Source: Chitinophaga fulva (lineage in GTDB: Bacteria; Bacteroidota; Bacteroidia; Chitinophagales; Chitinophagaceae). From it: a stretch of DNA of 64,000 nt. This document shows, one piece after another, positions 8,312 to 17,311 of this stretch. The DNA is taken from the NCBI RefSeq assembly GCF_012927205.1, contig NZ_JABBGC010000003.1, positions 372,001 through 436,000 of the forward strand, written 5' to 3'. The first letter of the stretch is position 1; each line of letters starts with the position of its first letter. The notes under the pieces were generated by a model that was not told the origin of the DNA, searched no databases, and saw only the letters and a program-made list of their open reading frames with translations. A program made the translations under genes and the position numbers.

Positions 8312-9250
8312 ATGATCCAATACTTCAAAAACATAGATTCCAAGACAGTGGCTATCCAGGCGCCTGAAAACGACGCCTGGGTAAACATCACCCCTCCGCT
8401 GAAACAAGCTGAGTTTGAACAGCTCTCCGAAGCACTGGACATACCGCTGGACTTCCTGACCGACTCGCTCGATATCGACGAAAAATCACGCTACGAGCTG
8501 GAAAACAATGTAAAACTCATCGTTATCAAAACACCCACGGAGAACAACTCCATCAATGAAAGCGATGCCTATTACATCACCATCCCGATCGTGATCATCC
8601 TCACGCATAATCAGATCCTGACGGTCAACTCCTTTGATAACGCGGCCATCAAAAGGTTCCTGGACACTTTCCATAACCGCTCTCCTGAAAAAAGGAACAT
8701 GATGGTGCTGAAAATCTTTGAGAAAGTGGTGGTCAACTTCCTCGATTACCTCAAAGAAATCAACCAACGCAGAAACATGCTGGAAGCTAAACTCTACGAC
8801 TCCAACAGGAATGAAGAGCTGCTCGCCATCATGCGTATCCAGAAAAGTCTCGTTTACTTCGTCACCGCCCTCCGCAGCAACGAACTGCTGCTGATGAAAC
8901 TGGAAAGGACCAACTTCCTCGGCCTCAATGAAGATGAAAAGGAATTCCTGCATGACCTGATCGTAGACACCTCCCAGGCGCTTGAAATGGCCAATATCTA
9001 CACCAACATCCTCAGCAGCACCATGGACGCTTTCGCCAGTATCATCTCCAACAACCTGAACGTGGTGATGAAAAGGCTGACCTCCATTACGATCATCCTT
9101 ACTTTTCCCATGCTGGTGGCCAGTATCTACGGTATGAACGTAGAACTTCCCTATCAGCACAGCATACACGCTTTTTACATACCTATTATCCTCTCTATCG
9201 TGATTTCCGTGATCATTAGCATGTATTTCATGAAAAGGAAGTGGTTTTAG
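8312..9250 (+). CDS. CorA-family magnesium/divalent cation transporter
   Basis: The 312-residue protein has the CorA layout: a cytosolic N-terminal alpha/beta domain, a long helical stalk (about 120-245) and two C-terminal membrane helices. The signature YGMN follows the first helix (TIILTFPMLVASIYGMN, about residues 258-275) and the protein ends in a basic MKRKWF tail after the second helix. The family forms pentameric channels for Mg2+, sometimes Co2+ or Ni2+. The frame is open to a TTG at 8282 that would overlap dapF, but the ATG at 8312 (MIQYFKN) is better. Confidence 0.92.
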   Translation: MIQYFKNIDSKTVAIQAPENDAWVNITPPLKQAEFEQLSEALDIPLDFLTDSLDIDEKSRYELENNVKLIVIKTPTENNSINESDAYYITIPIVIILTHNQILTVNSFDNAAIKRFLDTFHNRSPEKRNMMVLKIFEKVVVNFLDYLKEINQRRNMLEAKLYDSNRNEELLAIMRIQKSLVYFVTALRSNELLLMKLERTNFLGLNEDEKEFLHDLIVDTSQALEMANIYTNILSSTMDAFASIISNNLNVVMKRLTSITIILTFPMLVASIYGMNVELPYQHSIHAFYIPIILSIVISVIISMYFMKRKWF

Positions 9251-9296
9251 GCCTGTAATCTGCGTCAGATTAGTCTTTATTCCCCTATACGCACCT

Positions 9297-12242
9297 ATGC
9301 CTGTACGCATCATCTATTGCTTCACCCTGATTATATGGGTGATCTGTCAACCACTCACCAGCGCTGCCCAGAAAGAGGGCAACATCTGGTATTTCGGCGA
9401 CTACGCCGGACTGGATTTTAATACCCTTCCTCCCAAACTGCTGCTGGACGGTAAGCTGAAGACCCGTGAGGGAGTAGCCACCGTGTCCGATGCCAACGGT
9501 AAACTGCTTTTCTATACGGAAGGAACAATGATATGGGATGCATCCCACAACGTGATGCCCAATGGCTATGGCCTTATGGGCAACTACACCGCCAGCCAGT
9601 CGGCCATCGCGGTCCCCTACCCCGGCCACCCCGGACAATACTATGTTTTCACATCTGCTGAAGGTACTGGCATGCGCAGTTCGCTGGTAGATATGTCGTT
9701 GCATAATGGCCTGGGAGACATTGTCCCCACTGCCAAAAATATCTCCCTTATCCCCGACTACCTCAGCACGGAAAAGGTCATGGCCACCAAACACTGTAAC
9801 AACACGGATTTCTGGGTCATCTCCCACTCCAAAGGCGATAATAAATTCTATGTATGGCCACTCACTGCTGCGGGCCTTGGCACACCGCAGTTTTACAACA
9901 TTGGACAAATCATCAAGGATGACACTGGCTGGGAAACCATCGGCTGCCTGAAAGTATCGCCGGACGGGCAATGGCTCACCCATGTAAAAGGCAACACCGC
10001 CACATCCACCACCTCCACCACGGAAATTTTCAAGTTCGACAACCAGACCGGCGCCATTACAGGCCCCGTGGCGGCACTGACCGGACTAAATCAGGGCTAC
10101 GGCATGGAGTACGCCCCCGGCGGTAAACTGATTTATGTGACCGCCACCAATGGCCGCGATCTCTACCAGTACGATCTTACCGCTACGGACATCAACGCGT
10201 CGAGGGTCCTGATCAGCCACTCTCCCACCATCAACTACGGATCACTCCAACTGGCGCCCGACGGGCAGATATATGTGGCCGGAGAAGCAGGTTACGACAG
10301 ACCAGCCGATGGCATCAGTATCATTCACAATCCCGACGTACCCGGACTGGCCTGCAACTTCCAGGAAAATGCCCTGAGCGTACGTCCCTCCGGCGCCAAA
10401 CTGGGCCTGCCCACCCTGATGAGCAGCTATGTGTACGACGCCAACAGTTTTACGGTGAAAGATACCTGCCTGAATGCTGTTACACAGTTTACGCCCAATA
10501 GCACCGCCAATATCATTACTATCAGCTGGGATTTCGGAGACGGTCAGACTTCCACCGCCACACAGCCCACGCATACTTATGCCCTGGCTGGCACTTATAC
10601 CGTGACCCTGAAAACAACAGGCCCCTGTCATAACAATACCGTCAGCCGTGTGATTCATATCCTACAGCCCGATCTTCGCAGCGAAACGGTCAGCCTGTGC
10701 AACAACAATTCCTATAAGTTGCCCGACGGACGTGTAGTGCAGACTGCCGGCGTTTACACCAGCAACCTGAAAAACAAAGCCGGCTGCGATAGTATCATCA
10801 CCACCACCATTACACTGAATCAGCCTTATTCCATCGATGTAGATACCAGCGTCTGCTCCAACATCGTTTTCAAATTACCCGATGGCCGGCAAGTCAACAC
10901 CAGCGGCGACTATACGAGTAAATTCACTACTCGTTTTGGTTGTGACAGTACGATCCATACACATCTTACTGTACTAAAAGCCTACGCTATAGCTGAAACC
11001 CAGCAGCTGTGCAATGGCGCCTACTATACGCTCCCCGATGGCCGCCCTGTAAATACTACTGGCGTCTACACCTCATCGCTCCGGACGACCGCCGGTTGCG
11101 ACAGTATTATCACCACTACCATACTGGCCAATCAGTCATACAACGTAAGTGTAGATACCGGTATCTGCAAAAACGCATCTATCCTGCTTCCGGACGGGAA
11201 ACTGGTAACAGCCGCCGGAGACTATACAACAGTGTTGACATCGCAGTATGGTTGTGATAGCATCATCCTTACACATGTCGTGGACTATCCTGATTATCAT
11301 ATTAATAAAACAGCCAGCATCTGCAACGGAGATAGTTATCTGCTGCCCGATGGCCGCCGTGTAGCAGTGTCTGGTATATATACCTCCAACTTACAGACCC
11401 AACGGCATTGCGACAGTATTATCATTACTACCCTTACCGTATGGGACACCTATGCTGTGACGGAAGATAAAATACACTGTCCCGGTACGCCTTACCGCTT
11501 GCCCGACAACAAGGTGGTTACCCAGGCGGGTACCTATATCTCCCGGTTGCAGTCCGTTCATGGCTGCGACAGCATTATCACGACTGTCCTGACTGATGCT
11601 CCTGCTTATCAGTTCAACGATACGCAGGAAATCTGCAATGGTGCTTCTGTTCGTTTGCAGGATGGCACCATGGTCACGCAGGCCGGCGATTACACCGTTC
11701 GCTATACCACCTGGCTGGGCTGCGACAGCGTTTTTCATACCAAAGTGAATGTGAAATACGCACCGGTGATTAACCTGGGGCCGGACACTTGTCTGTTTGA
11801 TAACAAACCTATTGTCTTCTCACCCGGGACAGGGTTTGACAGCTACCTGTGGCAGGATGGCTCTACGCGCGCTGTTTTCACCGCTTATCAGGCCGGCCGT
11901 TATGAGGTAACCGTTAAAAACAAGTGCGGCTCCTCAACGTCCTGGGTCACTGTAACAGAATGTTCCCCGGAATTATTCCTGCCGAATGCCTTCTCTCCCA
12001 ATGGAGACGGGAAAAACGATATTTTCAGAATTCTTAATTATCACGGTCAGCAGCTGATGGAATTCAGCATTTATAATCGCTGGGGAGAATGTATATTTCA
12101 GACAACAGATCCTAAAAGAGGCTGGAATGGTACGTTCCACGGGCAATTACAGCCGGTGGGATCCTATGTCTATCAAGTCCGTTATCGTAACATGCTGGGC
12201 CAGGAAATGCAGCTGAAGGGTACTGTGGCCCTGTTATTGTAG
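9297..12242 (+). CDS. Large T9SS type B (gliding motility-associated) repeat protein
   Basis: This 981-residue secreted protein has a signal peptide (MPVRIIYCFTLIIW to about residue 24), a beta-propeller-like region (about 25-380, starting with the EGNIWYFGDYAGLDF motif common in Bacteroidota surface proteins), a PKD domain (about 400-455, WDFGDGQTSTATQPTHTY) and about seven tandem repeats of roughly 50 residues (about 467-820). Each repeat has the pattern C-N-G/N...LPDGR...Y-T-S...GCDSI. The C-terminus is a type B T9SS sorting domain (LPNAFSPNGDGKNDIF, YNRWGECIFQT, GSYVYQVRY). Paired cysteines in every repeat suggest one disulfide per unit. It is probably a cell-surface adhesin or structural protein; no enzyme domain is seen. 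Confidence 0.9.
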   Translation: MPVRIIYCFTLIIWVICQPLTSAAQKEGNIWYFGDYAGLDFNTLPPKLLLDGKLKTREGVATVSDANGKLLFYTEGTMIWDASHNVMPNGYGLMGNYTASQSAIAVPYPGHPGQYYVFTSAEGTGMRSSLVDMSLHNGLGDIVPTAKNISLIPDYLSTEKVMATKHCNNTDFWVISHSKGDNKFYVWPLTAAGLGTPQFYNIGQIIKDDTGWETIGCLKVSPDGQWLTHVKGNTATSTTSTTEIFKFDNQTGAITGPVAALTGLNQGYGMEYAPGGKLIYVTATNGRDLYQYDLTATDINASRVLISHSPTINYGSLQLAPDGQIYVAGEAGYDRPADGISIIHNPDVPGLACNFQENALSVRPSGAKLGLPTLMSSYVYDANSFTVKDTCLNAVTQFTPNSTANIITISWDFGDGQTSTATQPTHTYALAGTYTVTLKTTGPCHNNTVSRVIHILQPDLRSETVSLCNNNSYKLPDGRVVQTAGVYTSNLKNKAGCDSIITTTITLNQPYSIDVDTSVCSNIVFKLPDGRQVNTSGDYTSKFTTRFGCDSTIHTHLTVLKAYAIAETQQLCNGAYYTLPDGRPVNTTGVYTSSLRTTAGCDSIITTTILANQSYNVSVDTGICKNASILLPDGKLVTAAGDYTTVLTSQYGCDSIILTHVVDYPDYHINKTASICNGDSYLLPDGRRVAVSGIYTSNLQTQRHCDSIIITTLTVWDTYAVTEDKIHCPGTPYRLPDNKVVTQAGTYISRLQSVHGCDSIITTVLTDAPAYQFNDTQEICNGASVRLQDGTMVTQAGDYTVRYTTWLGCDSVFHTKVNVKYAPVINLGPDTCLFDNKPIVFSPGTGFDSYLWQDGSTRAVFTAYQAGRYEVTVKNKCGSSTSWVTVTECSPELFLPNAFSPNGDGKNDIFRILNYHGQQLMEFSIYNRWGECIFQTTDPKRGWNGTFHGQLQPVGSYVYQVRYRNMLGQEMQLKGTVALLL

Positions 12243-12305
12243 CGTATTCTTACTTTATTCTGTTATATTTACACCCGGATTAAAATTATAACCTGATCTC
12301 CGCCC

Positions 12306-12947
12306 ATGGCAGCTCTGTTAAAAAATATCATACGAAAAGCCAAAGCGCTGAGTGGCTACAACGCCATGAAAGCCGCCTCTGCTGAAAAGAAACTGATAAA
12401 ATCGCTTCAAGATACGACTGACTGGAAACTGGTCATCGGTGCCAGTTCTGTGTTTGAACAGGGATGGATTCCTACGGAAGTAGACCAGTTCAACCTGCTG
12501 GACCCTGACTCCTGGAACAAATACATTCCCAACGCTTCGGTGTCCGTTTTCCTGGCTGAGCACGTGTGGGAACACCTCACCTACGAACAGGGCCTCACCG
12601 GTGCACGTACCTGCTACCGTTATCTTAAACCAGGCGGCTACCTGCGTATAGCCGTTCCCGATGGTTTCCATCCGGATGCCGATTATATCAACAACGTAAA
12701 ACCTGGCGGCGCTGGCTGGGGCGCAGACGACCATAAAGTCCTCTACACCTACAAACTCATGAGCCAACTGCTGACGGAAGCCGGCTTTAAAGTGAAGCTG
12801 CTGGAGTATTACGACGAAAACGGTGAATTCCATTTTAATGAATGGAACAAATCTGAAGGCATGATACACCGCTCTATCCGTTACGACGAAAGAAATATCG
12901 ACGGCAAGCCTGTCTACACTTCTATCATCATCGACGCTGTTAAGTAA
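12306..12947 (+). CDS. SAM-dependent methyltransferase-like protein
   Basis: The 213-residue protein looks like a class I methyltransferase whose motif I is degenerate (VIGASSVFEQGW rather than GxGxG). The region EHVWEHLTYEQG, then LKPGGYLRIAVPDGFHPD, matches the post-motif helix and strand 5 of Methyltransf_11 proteins often found near glycan genes. Because the SAM loop is altered, catalysis is uncertain. A TATATTTA sequence at 12264-12271 could serve as its -7 box. The NUDIX gene begins 4 bp after its stop, so the two are probably cotranscribed. The substrate is unknown. Confidence 0.7.
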   Translation: MAALLKNIIRKAKALSGYNAMKAASAEKKLIKSLQDTTDWKLVIGASSVFEQGWIPTEVDQFNLLDPDSWNKYIPNASVSVFLAEHVWEHLTYEQGLTGARTCYRYLKPGGYLRIAVPDGFHPDADYINNVKPGGAGWGADDHKVLYTYKLMSQLLTEAGFKVKLLEYYDENGEFHFNEWNKSEGMIHRSIRYDERNIDGKPVYTSIIIDAVK

Positions 12948-12951
12948 GCAT

Positions 12952-13404
12952 ATGCAAACAGGATTCAACGTACGTGTTTACGGCATTATGATCAATGACC
13001 GTAAACAGGTACTGGTAACAGACGAATATATCCGTGGTGGTTACTATACCAAATTCCCAGGTGGCGGGCTCGAATTCGGGGAAGGCACACTGGAATGTAT
13101 GGTACGGGAATGGCAAGAGGAACTGGCACAGGATGTTCGCGTGGTAGAACATATCTATACCACCGATTTTTTTCAGATCTCCGCATTCGACAACGAAACA
13201 CAGATCATCTCCATCTATTATCTGGTGGAACCATTATCTCCCTTTACCGCACAAACACTCAACAAACCATTTGATTTCAAGGTGCCGGAAGGGGTATCTG
13301 AAGTAGAATATGCACGCTGGATCAACTGGGAGGACTTTTCAGCCGAAGCCGTTACCCTCCCAATCGATAAAGTAGTGGCAGACATGGTGAAAGCACGCTA
13401 TTAG
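12952..13404 (+). CDS. NUDIX hydrolase
   Basis: The 150-residue protein is a single NUDIX domain. The NUDIX box is seen as GGLEFGEGTLECMVREWQEE, carrying the REWQEE metal-binding glutamates; the last position of the consensus departs from EExGU (EELAQDV). NUDIX enzymes split nucleoside diphosphates linked to another group; the substrate is unknown. It starts 4 bp after the methyltransferase-like gene. Its TAG stop overlaps the antiparallel stop of the queuosine transporter gene at 13401-13404, leaving no space for a terminator. Confidence 0.88.
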   Translation: MQTGFNVRVYGIMINDRKQVLVTDEYIRGGYYTKFPGGGLEFGEGTLECMVREWQEELAQDVRVVEHIYTTDFFQISAFDNETQIISIYYLVEPLSPFTAQTLNKPFDFKVPEGVSEVEYARWINWEDFSAEAVTLPIDKVVADMVKARY

Positions 13405-14210
13405 TCGTGCGGCACCACGTCCATTACCGGCATTTCCTCCTTGCCCATAGCGGCCGCCTTCATACGGGCAGCCGTATCATGGCCCAGGTAACGCACAATA
13501 CGGTGTTCCAGTAAATAAATCAGCGGAGTTAACGCTACCGCCACTACGAATTTATAACTGTAGTTAACCATACAGATCGCCAGCACACGCTGCCAGCTCC
13601 AGTCCTTACCCACTTTAAACGCAATAAACAATACGATAAAACTGTCTACCAGCTGTGATACAATGGTAGACCCGGTAGCGCGTAACCATACATGTTTTTC
13701 ACCGGTACGTTTTTTTATCCGGTGAAACACGGTCACATCCACGATCTGGCTTATCAGGAAAGCCGACAGGCTGCCCAGGATGATCCACATACCCTGTCCG
13801 AAAATCCCGACAAACGCTTTCTGCATGTCCGGTACACCTTCAGCACTGCTGCTGCCTATCCACCAGCTGTCAGCCGGTACCCGCATCGCCACAAAAAACA
13901 TCAGGAACGCATAGGAAATCAGCGCTACCGCCGTATAAGAGATACGACGCACCGCTGTTGGCCCATAAAACTCATTCACAATGTCTGTCATCACAAACTC
14001 CAGTGGCCATAGTAACACACCCGCAGTCAGGGTATAGGACAAACCACTCTCCCCAAACAGGGAGAACGTATGTACGGGCAGTCCGAATAAGCGTTCCAGT
14101 GAAAACAATTTGCCACCGATACATTCCGCTATCAGCGCATTGGCTACAAAAAAGCTGGCAAATATGACAAAAAGCCGTGTAGGCTTATCATTTAATAGTT
14201 GCTTGACCAT
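13401..14210 (-). CDS. yhhQ: Queuosine precursor transporter (YhhQ/VUT family)
   Basis: The 269-residue integral membrane protein matches the YhhQ/VUT-1 (DUF165) family, which imports preQ0/preQ1 or related queuosine precursors. Diagnostic stretches include LWPLEFVMTDIVNEFYG and FLISQIVDVTVFHRIKKRTG, followed by RATGSTIVSQLVDSF. About six membrane helices are visible. It is longer than E. coli YhhQ, with a hydrophilic C-terminal tail (KAAAMGKEEMPVMDV). It follows directly, without a gap, after a small membrane-protein gene, so translational coupling is likely. No queuosine riboswitch is apparent. The symbol is by family resemblance. Confidence 0.88.
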   Translation of the reverse strand: MVKQLLNDKPTRLFVIFASFFVANALIAECIGGKLFSLERLFGLPVHTFSLFGESGLSYTLTAGVLLWPLEFVMTDIVNEFYGPTAVRRISYTAVALISYAFLMFFVAMRVPADSWWIGSSSAEGVPDMQKAFVGIFGQGMWIILGSLSAFLISQIVDVTVFHRIKKRTGEKHVWLRATGSTIVSQLVDSFIVLFIAFKVGKDWSWQRVLAICMVNYSYKFVVAVALTPLIYLLEHRIVRYLGHDTAARMKAAAMGKEEMPVMDVVPHD

Positions 14211-14492
14211 TTAATAAGAGACTATAAGTTGAAATATTAAAATACCTACATTACACAGGAATAACCACGGCGGTAACTGTTTCCACTGTATTTTTTTCAA
14301 CATCAGCAATACCGCGGTGATCAGGCACACGACCAGGTTCAGGGGAAACGCCACACCCACGCCCAATACCAGCACATGTTCCACCACTACGTCCAGTCTG
14401 TGGTCATATGCGGTGATCCGGAGCAACTGCCCCAAAATAAAGCACAGGTTGCAGATAAATGCAAATTTTAACACAAATCGAATCCAACGCAT
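14211..14492 (-). CDS. Small hydrophobic membrane protein
   Basis: I do not recognise this 93-residue protein. It has about three membrane helices: residues 5-25, 36-62 (VLVLGVGVAFPLNLVVCLIT) and 73-93. A basic loop (KKIQWKQ) sits between the second and third. It ends in ISY-type hydrophobic residues with no tail. Its stop codon abuts the queuosine transporter start codon, so the two genes are very likely one operon and a role linked to that transporter is possible. Its start lies next to the divergent yfhO promoter. Confidence 0.65.
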   Translation of the reverse strand: MRWIRFVLKFAFICNLCFILGQLLRITAYDHRLDVVVEHVLVLGVGVAFPLNLVVCLITAVLLMLKKIQWKQLPPWLFLCNVGILIFQLIVSY

Positions 14493-14493
14493 A

Positions 14494-14525
14494 TTGAAAT
14501 TTCGGATAAATTACAGTTATTTTTG
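14494..14525 (+). promoter_or_regulatory. Promoter of the yfhO-like gene
   Basis: TTG (14494-14496), a 21-bp spacer, then TATTTTTG (14518-14525) fits the Bacteroidota -33/-7 pattern. The ATG is 29 bp downstream. Confidence 0.55.
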
Positions 14526-14554
14526 TTCCTTTAAAACTAAATACAAGATATCCG

Positions 14555-17062
14555 ATGAAGCAAAACTGGCTAAAAGCCATTCTTCCGCATCTGGCAGCAA
14601 TTGGCATCTTTATATTGCTGGCAACGGTTTACTGCTCTCCTGTATTGGAAGGCAAGATAGTAAACCAGAGCGACATGATGAACGTAAACGGAATGGCCAA
14701 AGAGGCGAGGGACTTTTATGAAGCGACAGGTGAAGCCCCCTTGTGGACTAACAGCATGTTCTCCGGGATGCCGTCCTATGTGATCTACACCGGCCCCGGC
14801 AAAAACGCGCTCACCCTCGTGAACAAAATCGTTCCCCTCGGCCTGCCCTCCCCTGTTAACATGCTGTTTCTCGCTATGATCAGCATGTACCTCCTCGCCT
14901 GTATCCTGGACTTTAAATACTGGATACGGATCATGGGCGCCATCGCTTTTGCCTTCTGTTCCTATAACGTGATCCTGATCGATGTAGGACACATCACCAA
15001 GATGTACGACATCGCGCTGATGCCCGCTGTACTGGCCGGTATCATCCTCACCTACCGCGGACGCCTGATCGGCGGCTTTGGCCTCACCGCCCTTGCCACC
15101 GGCCTGCTTATCTACAACAACCACCTCCAGATGATCTACTATACACTGATCATGATACTCATACTGGTAGTGGGCGCATTCATCCATGCGTATAAAACAC
15201 AGACCATACCGCAGTTCTTCAAAGCCTCCGTACTACTGGCCATCGCCGGCGTATTGGGTGTACTGCCTGCCGCAGACAACCTGCTGCCTGTAAAAGAATA
15301 CACCGACTATACCATGCGCGGCAGCAAGTCTGAACTGACATTGGGTAAAGAAGATGCGAAAGAAAATAAATCCACCGGTCTCGATAAAGACTATGCTTTC
15401 GAATGGAGCTACGGCATCCCGGAATCCTTTACCTTCATGATTCCTGGCTATGTGGGCAACTCCTCCGGCCAGAAACTGGGCACCGGCTCCCACGTGTATG
15501 AACAAATGGTAAGCCTCGGCGCTCCGGCTGCCCAGGTGGAACAATACATGGAACAGATGAAATTCCCGCTGTACTACGGTGCACAGGAAAGAGGTACTTC
15601 CGGCCCTGTATACGTAGGCGCCATCATCTGCTTCCTCTTCATCCTCTCCCTGCTGGTAGTGGACAGCTGGCAAAAATGGTGGCTGCTGGCCGTTACCCTC
15701 GTAGGCTTTATCCTCGCATGGGGTAAAAACCTCGGCTTTATCAACGACTTCCTCTTCTATCACCTGCCGTTATACAATAAATTCAGAGCCCCGGCCCAGG
15801 CGCTGGTACTGCCTTCGCTCACATTTGTGATACTGGCCTGCTGGGCATTGCAGGAAGTAGCCAACGGCAAACACAGCAAAGACGTACTGCTGAAAAAACT
15901 GAAACAGGCCATCTACATCACCGGTGGTATCATCGTCGTGATCGGTATCCTCGGCAGCATGTTCATGAACTTCAGCGGCCATAGCGACGAAACCATGCTG
16001 GGCTACTTTGCTCAAATGCTGGGTGGCAAAGAAAATGCGCAACTGATGGTCCGCGCACTGGAAAAAGACCGTAGCTCCCTGCTGCTGAAAGACAGCATCC
16101 GCTCACTGGTGTTTATCCTGATTGCCGCCGGCGCTATCTGGGCCTACCTGAAAGATAAACTGAAATGGCAACCTGCTGCACTGATCATCGTTGCAGCGGT
16201 AGCGATAGACCTGGTACAGGTAGACCGTAACTACCTCGGTAAAGACAGCTACGTGGATGAATCAGCGATGAATGCACCATTCCAGCCATCTGCCGCTGAT
16301 CTGCAAATCAAACAGGACCCGGACCCATACTATCGTGTGTTCAATCTCACCTCCGATCCGTTTAATGACGCCATCCCGTCTTACTTCCACAAAAATATCG
16401 GTGGCTACAGCCCTGCCAAACTGTGGATCTACCAGGACCTGATCACCCATCAGATCTCCAAGAACAACATAGGCGTACTCAACATGCTCAACACGAAATA
16501 CTTTATTGTCCCGGACCAGAAAAGCGGTCAACCTGTAGCGCAACGCAACCCGGACGCTAACGGTAACGCATGGTTTGTAAAAGGTATCGTATGGGCGCCT
16601 GATGCTAATACGGAAATGAAAACGCTGGATTACCTGCATACAAAAGATTCCGCTGTAGTGGATAAACGTTTTGCGAAAGAACTCGGCGCTAACTATCAGC
16701 CTGCCGCTACAGACAGCAACGCTGCCATCAAACTCACCAAATACAGTCTCAACAGCCTGGAATACACATCCAGCAACTCACAGGAAGGCCTCGGCGTATT
16801 CTCCGAGATCTACTACCCCGCTGGCTGGAACGCTTATATCGATGGTAAAAAGACAGATATTGTACGGGTGGACTACGCGCTGCGTGGCCTGAAAATACCG
16901 GCTGGCCAACATAAAATCGACCTGAAATTCGAGCCGGCTACTTTCTACACAGCCCAGAAAATTTCATCCGTTACCTCCATCATATTGGTGCTGGTGGTAA
17001 TTGGTTCATTTATATGGGAGATCATCGGTGCAGGTAAAAAGGAAGAAAAAACCGCCGTATAA
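14555..17062 (+). CDS. YfhO family membrane protein
   Basis: The 835-residue protein has many membrane helices spread over residues about 10-530 and another close to the C-terminus (SIILVLVVIGSFIWEI, about 800-825), with a large extracytoplasmic domain between (about 550-795). This is the layout of YfhO proteins, GT-C-like membrane transferases. Bacillus YfhO glycosylates lipoteichoic acid; in Bacteroidota the acceptor is unknown. The segment PAGWNAYIDGKKTDIVRVDYALRGL near the end is typical of the family's C-terminal beta domain. It is a single-gene unit with its own promoter and terminator. Confidence 0.88.
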   Translation: MKQNWLKAILPHLAAIGIFILLATVYCSPVLEGKIVNQSDMMNVNGMAKEARDFYEATGEAPLWTNSMFSGMPSYVIYTGPGKNALTLVNKIVPLGLPSPVNMLFLAMISMYLLACILDFKYWIRIMGAIAFAFCSYNVILIDVGHITKMYDIALMPAVLAGIILTYRGRLIGGFGLTALATGLLIYNNHLQMIYYTLIMILILVVGAFIHAYKTQTIPQFFKASVLLAIAGVLGVLPAADNLLPVKEYTDYTMRGSKSELTLGKEDAKENKSTGLDKDYAFEWSYGIPESFTFMIPGYVGNSSGQKLGTGSHVYEQMVSLGAPAAQVEQYMEQMKFPLYYGAQERGTSGPVYVGAIICFLFILSLLVVDSWQKWWLLAVTLVGFILAWGKNLGFINDFLFYHLPLYNKFRAPAQALVLPSLTFVILACWALQEVANGKHSKDVLLKKLKQAIYITGGIIVVIGILGSMFMNFSGHSDETMLGYFAQMLGGKENAQLMVRALEKDRSSLLLKDSIRSLVFILIAAGAIWAYLKDKLKWQPAALIIVAAVAIDLVQVDRNYLGKDSYVDESAMNAPFQPSAADLQIKQDPDPYYRVFNLTSDPFNDAIPSYFHKNIGGYSPAKLWIYQDLITHQISKNNIGVLNMLNTKYFIVPDQKSGQPVAQRNPDANGNAWFVKGIVWAPDANTEMKTLDYLHTKDSAVVDKRFAKELGANYQPAATDSNAAIKLTKYSLNSLEYTSSNSQEGLGVFSEIYYPAGWNAYIDGKKTDIVRVDYALRGLKIPAGQHKIDLKFEPATFYTAQKISSVTSIILVLVVIGSFIWEIIGAGKKEEKTAV

Positions 17063-17080
17063 AATTCGGCATAACATAAC

Positions 17081-17115
17081 AAAAAAGGGCAGGTCCAAAC
17101 GGCCTGCCCTTTTTT
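17081..17115 (+). terminator. Terminator after yfhO-like gene
   Basis: A GGGCAGG/CCTGCCC stem (17087-17093 with 17103-17109), flanked by six A on the left and seven T on the right, gives a strong Rho-independent terminator that could work on both strands. Confidence 0.85.
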
Positions 17116-17122
17116 GTTTATT

Positions 17123-17296
17123 CCCAGGGCTGAAGCCCTGGGCCAAGATGTTTTTTTAGGCTTTTAAGGATGCTGTATCCATAAATTGTGGTATTCCTCT
17201 ACAATGTAACACAGGAAGGTTTAATGTGGTCAGCTATAGGCACTGGCCATTGAAACACGCCTGAATGACATCTTAGCCCAGGGCTTCAGCCCTGGG
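17123..17296. mobile_element. 174-bp MITE/REP-doublet-like element, copy B
   Basis: Same length and terminal palindromes as copy A at 7161-7334 (CCCAGGGCTGAAGCCCTGGG at each end, with CCAAGATGTT and GACATCTTAG inside). The interiors share segments such as TTGTGG, CTACAATGTA and AAACACGCCTGAA. The inner parts of the inverted repeats have diverged. It sits between the yfhO terminator and the convergent GT2 stop and encodes nothing. Confidence 0.8.
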
Positions 17297-17311
17297 AACA
17301 CGGAATATCAA

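Noticed and set aside
9256..9272. TAATCTG-CGT-CAGATTA inverted repeat after the CorA-like gene
   Set aside because: A 3-nt loop and weak T tract make a terminator doubtful, and 7-bp arms can arise by chance.
10699..11752. Regular repeats that could suggest a CRISPR array
   Set aside because: The units are about 150 bp, in frame, and encode protein repeats of a T9SS protein; no short identical repeats with unique spacers.
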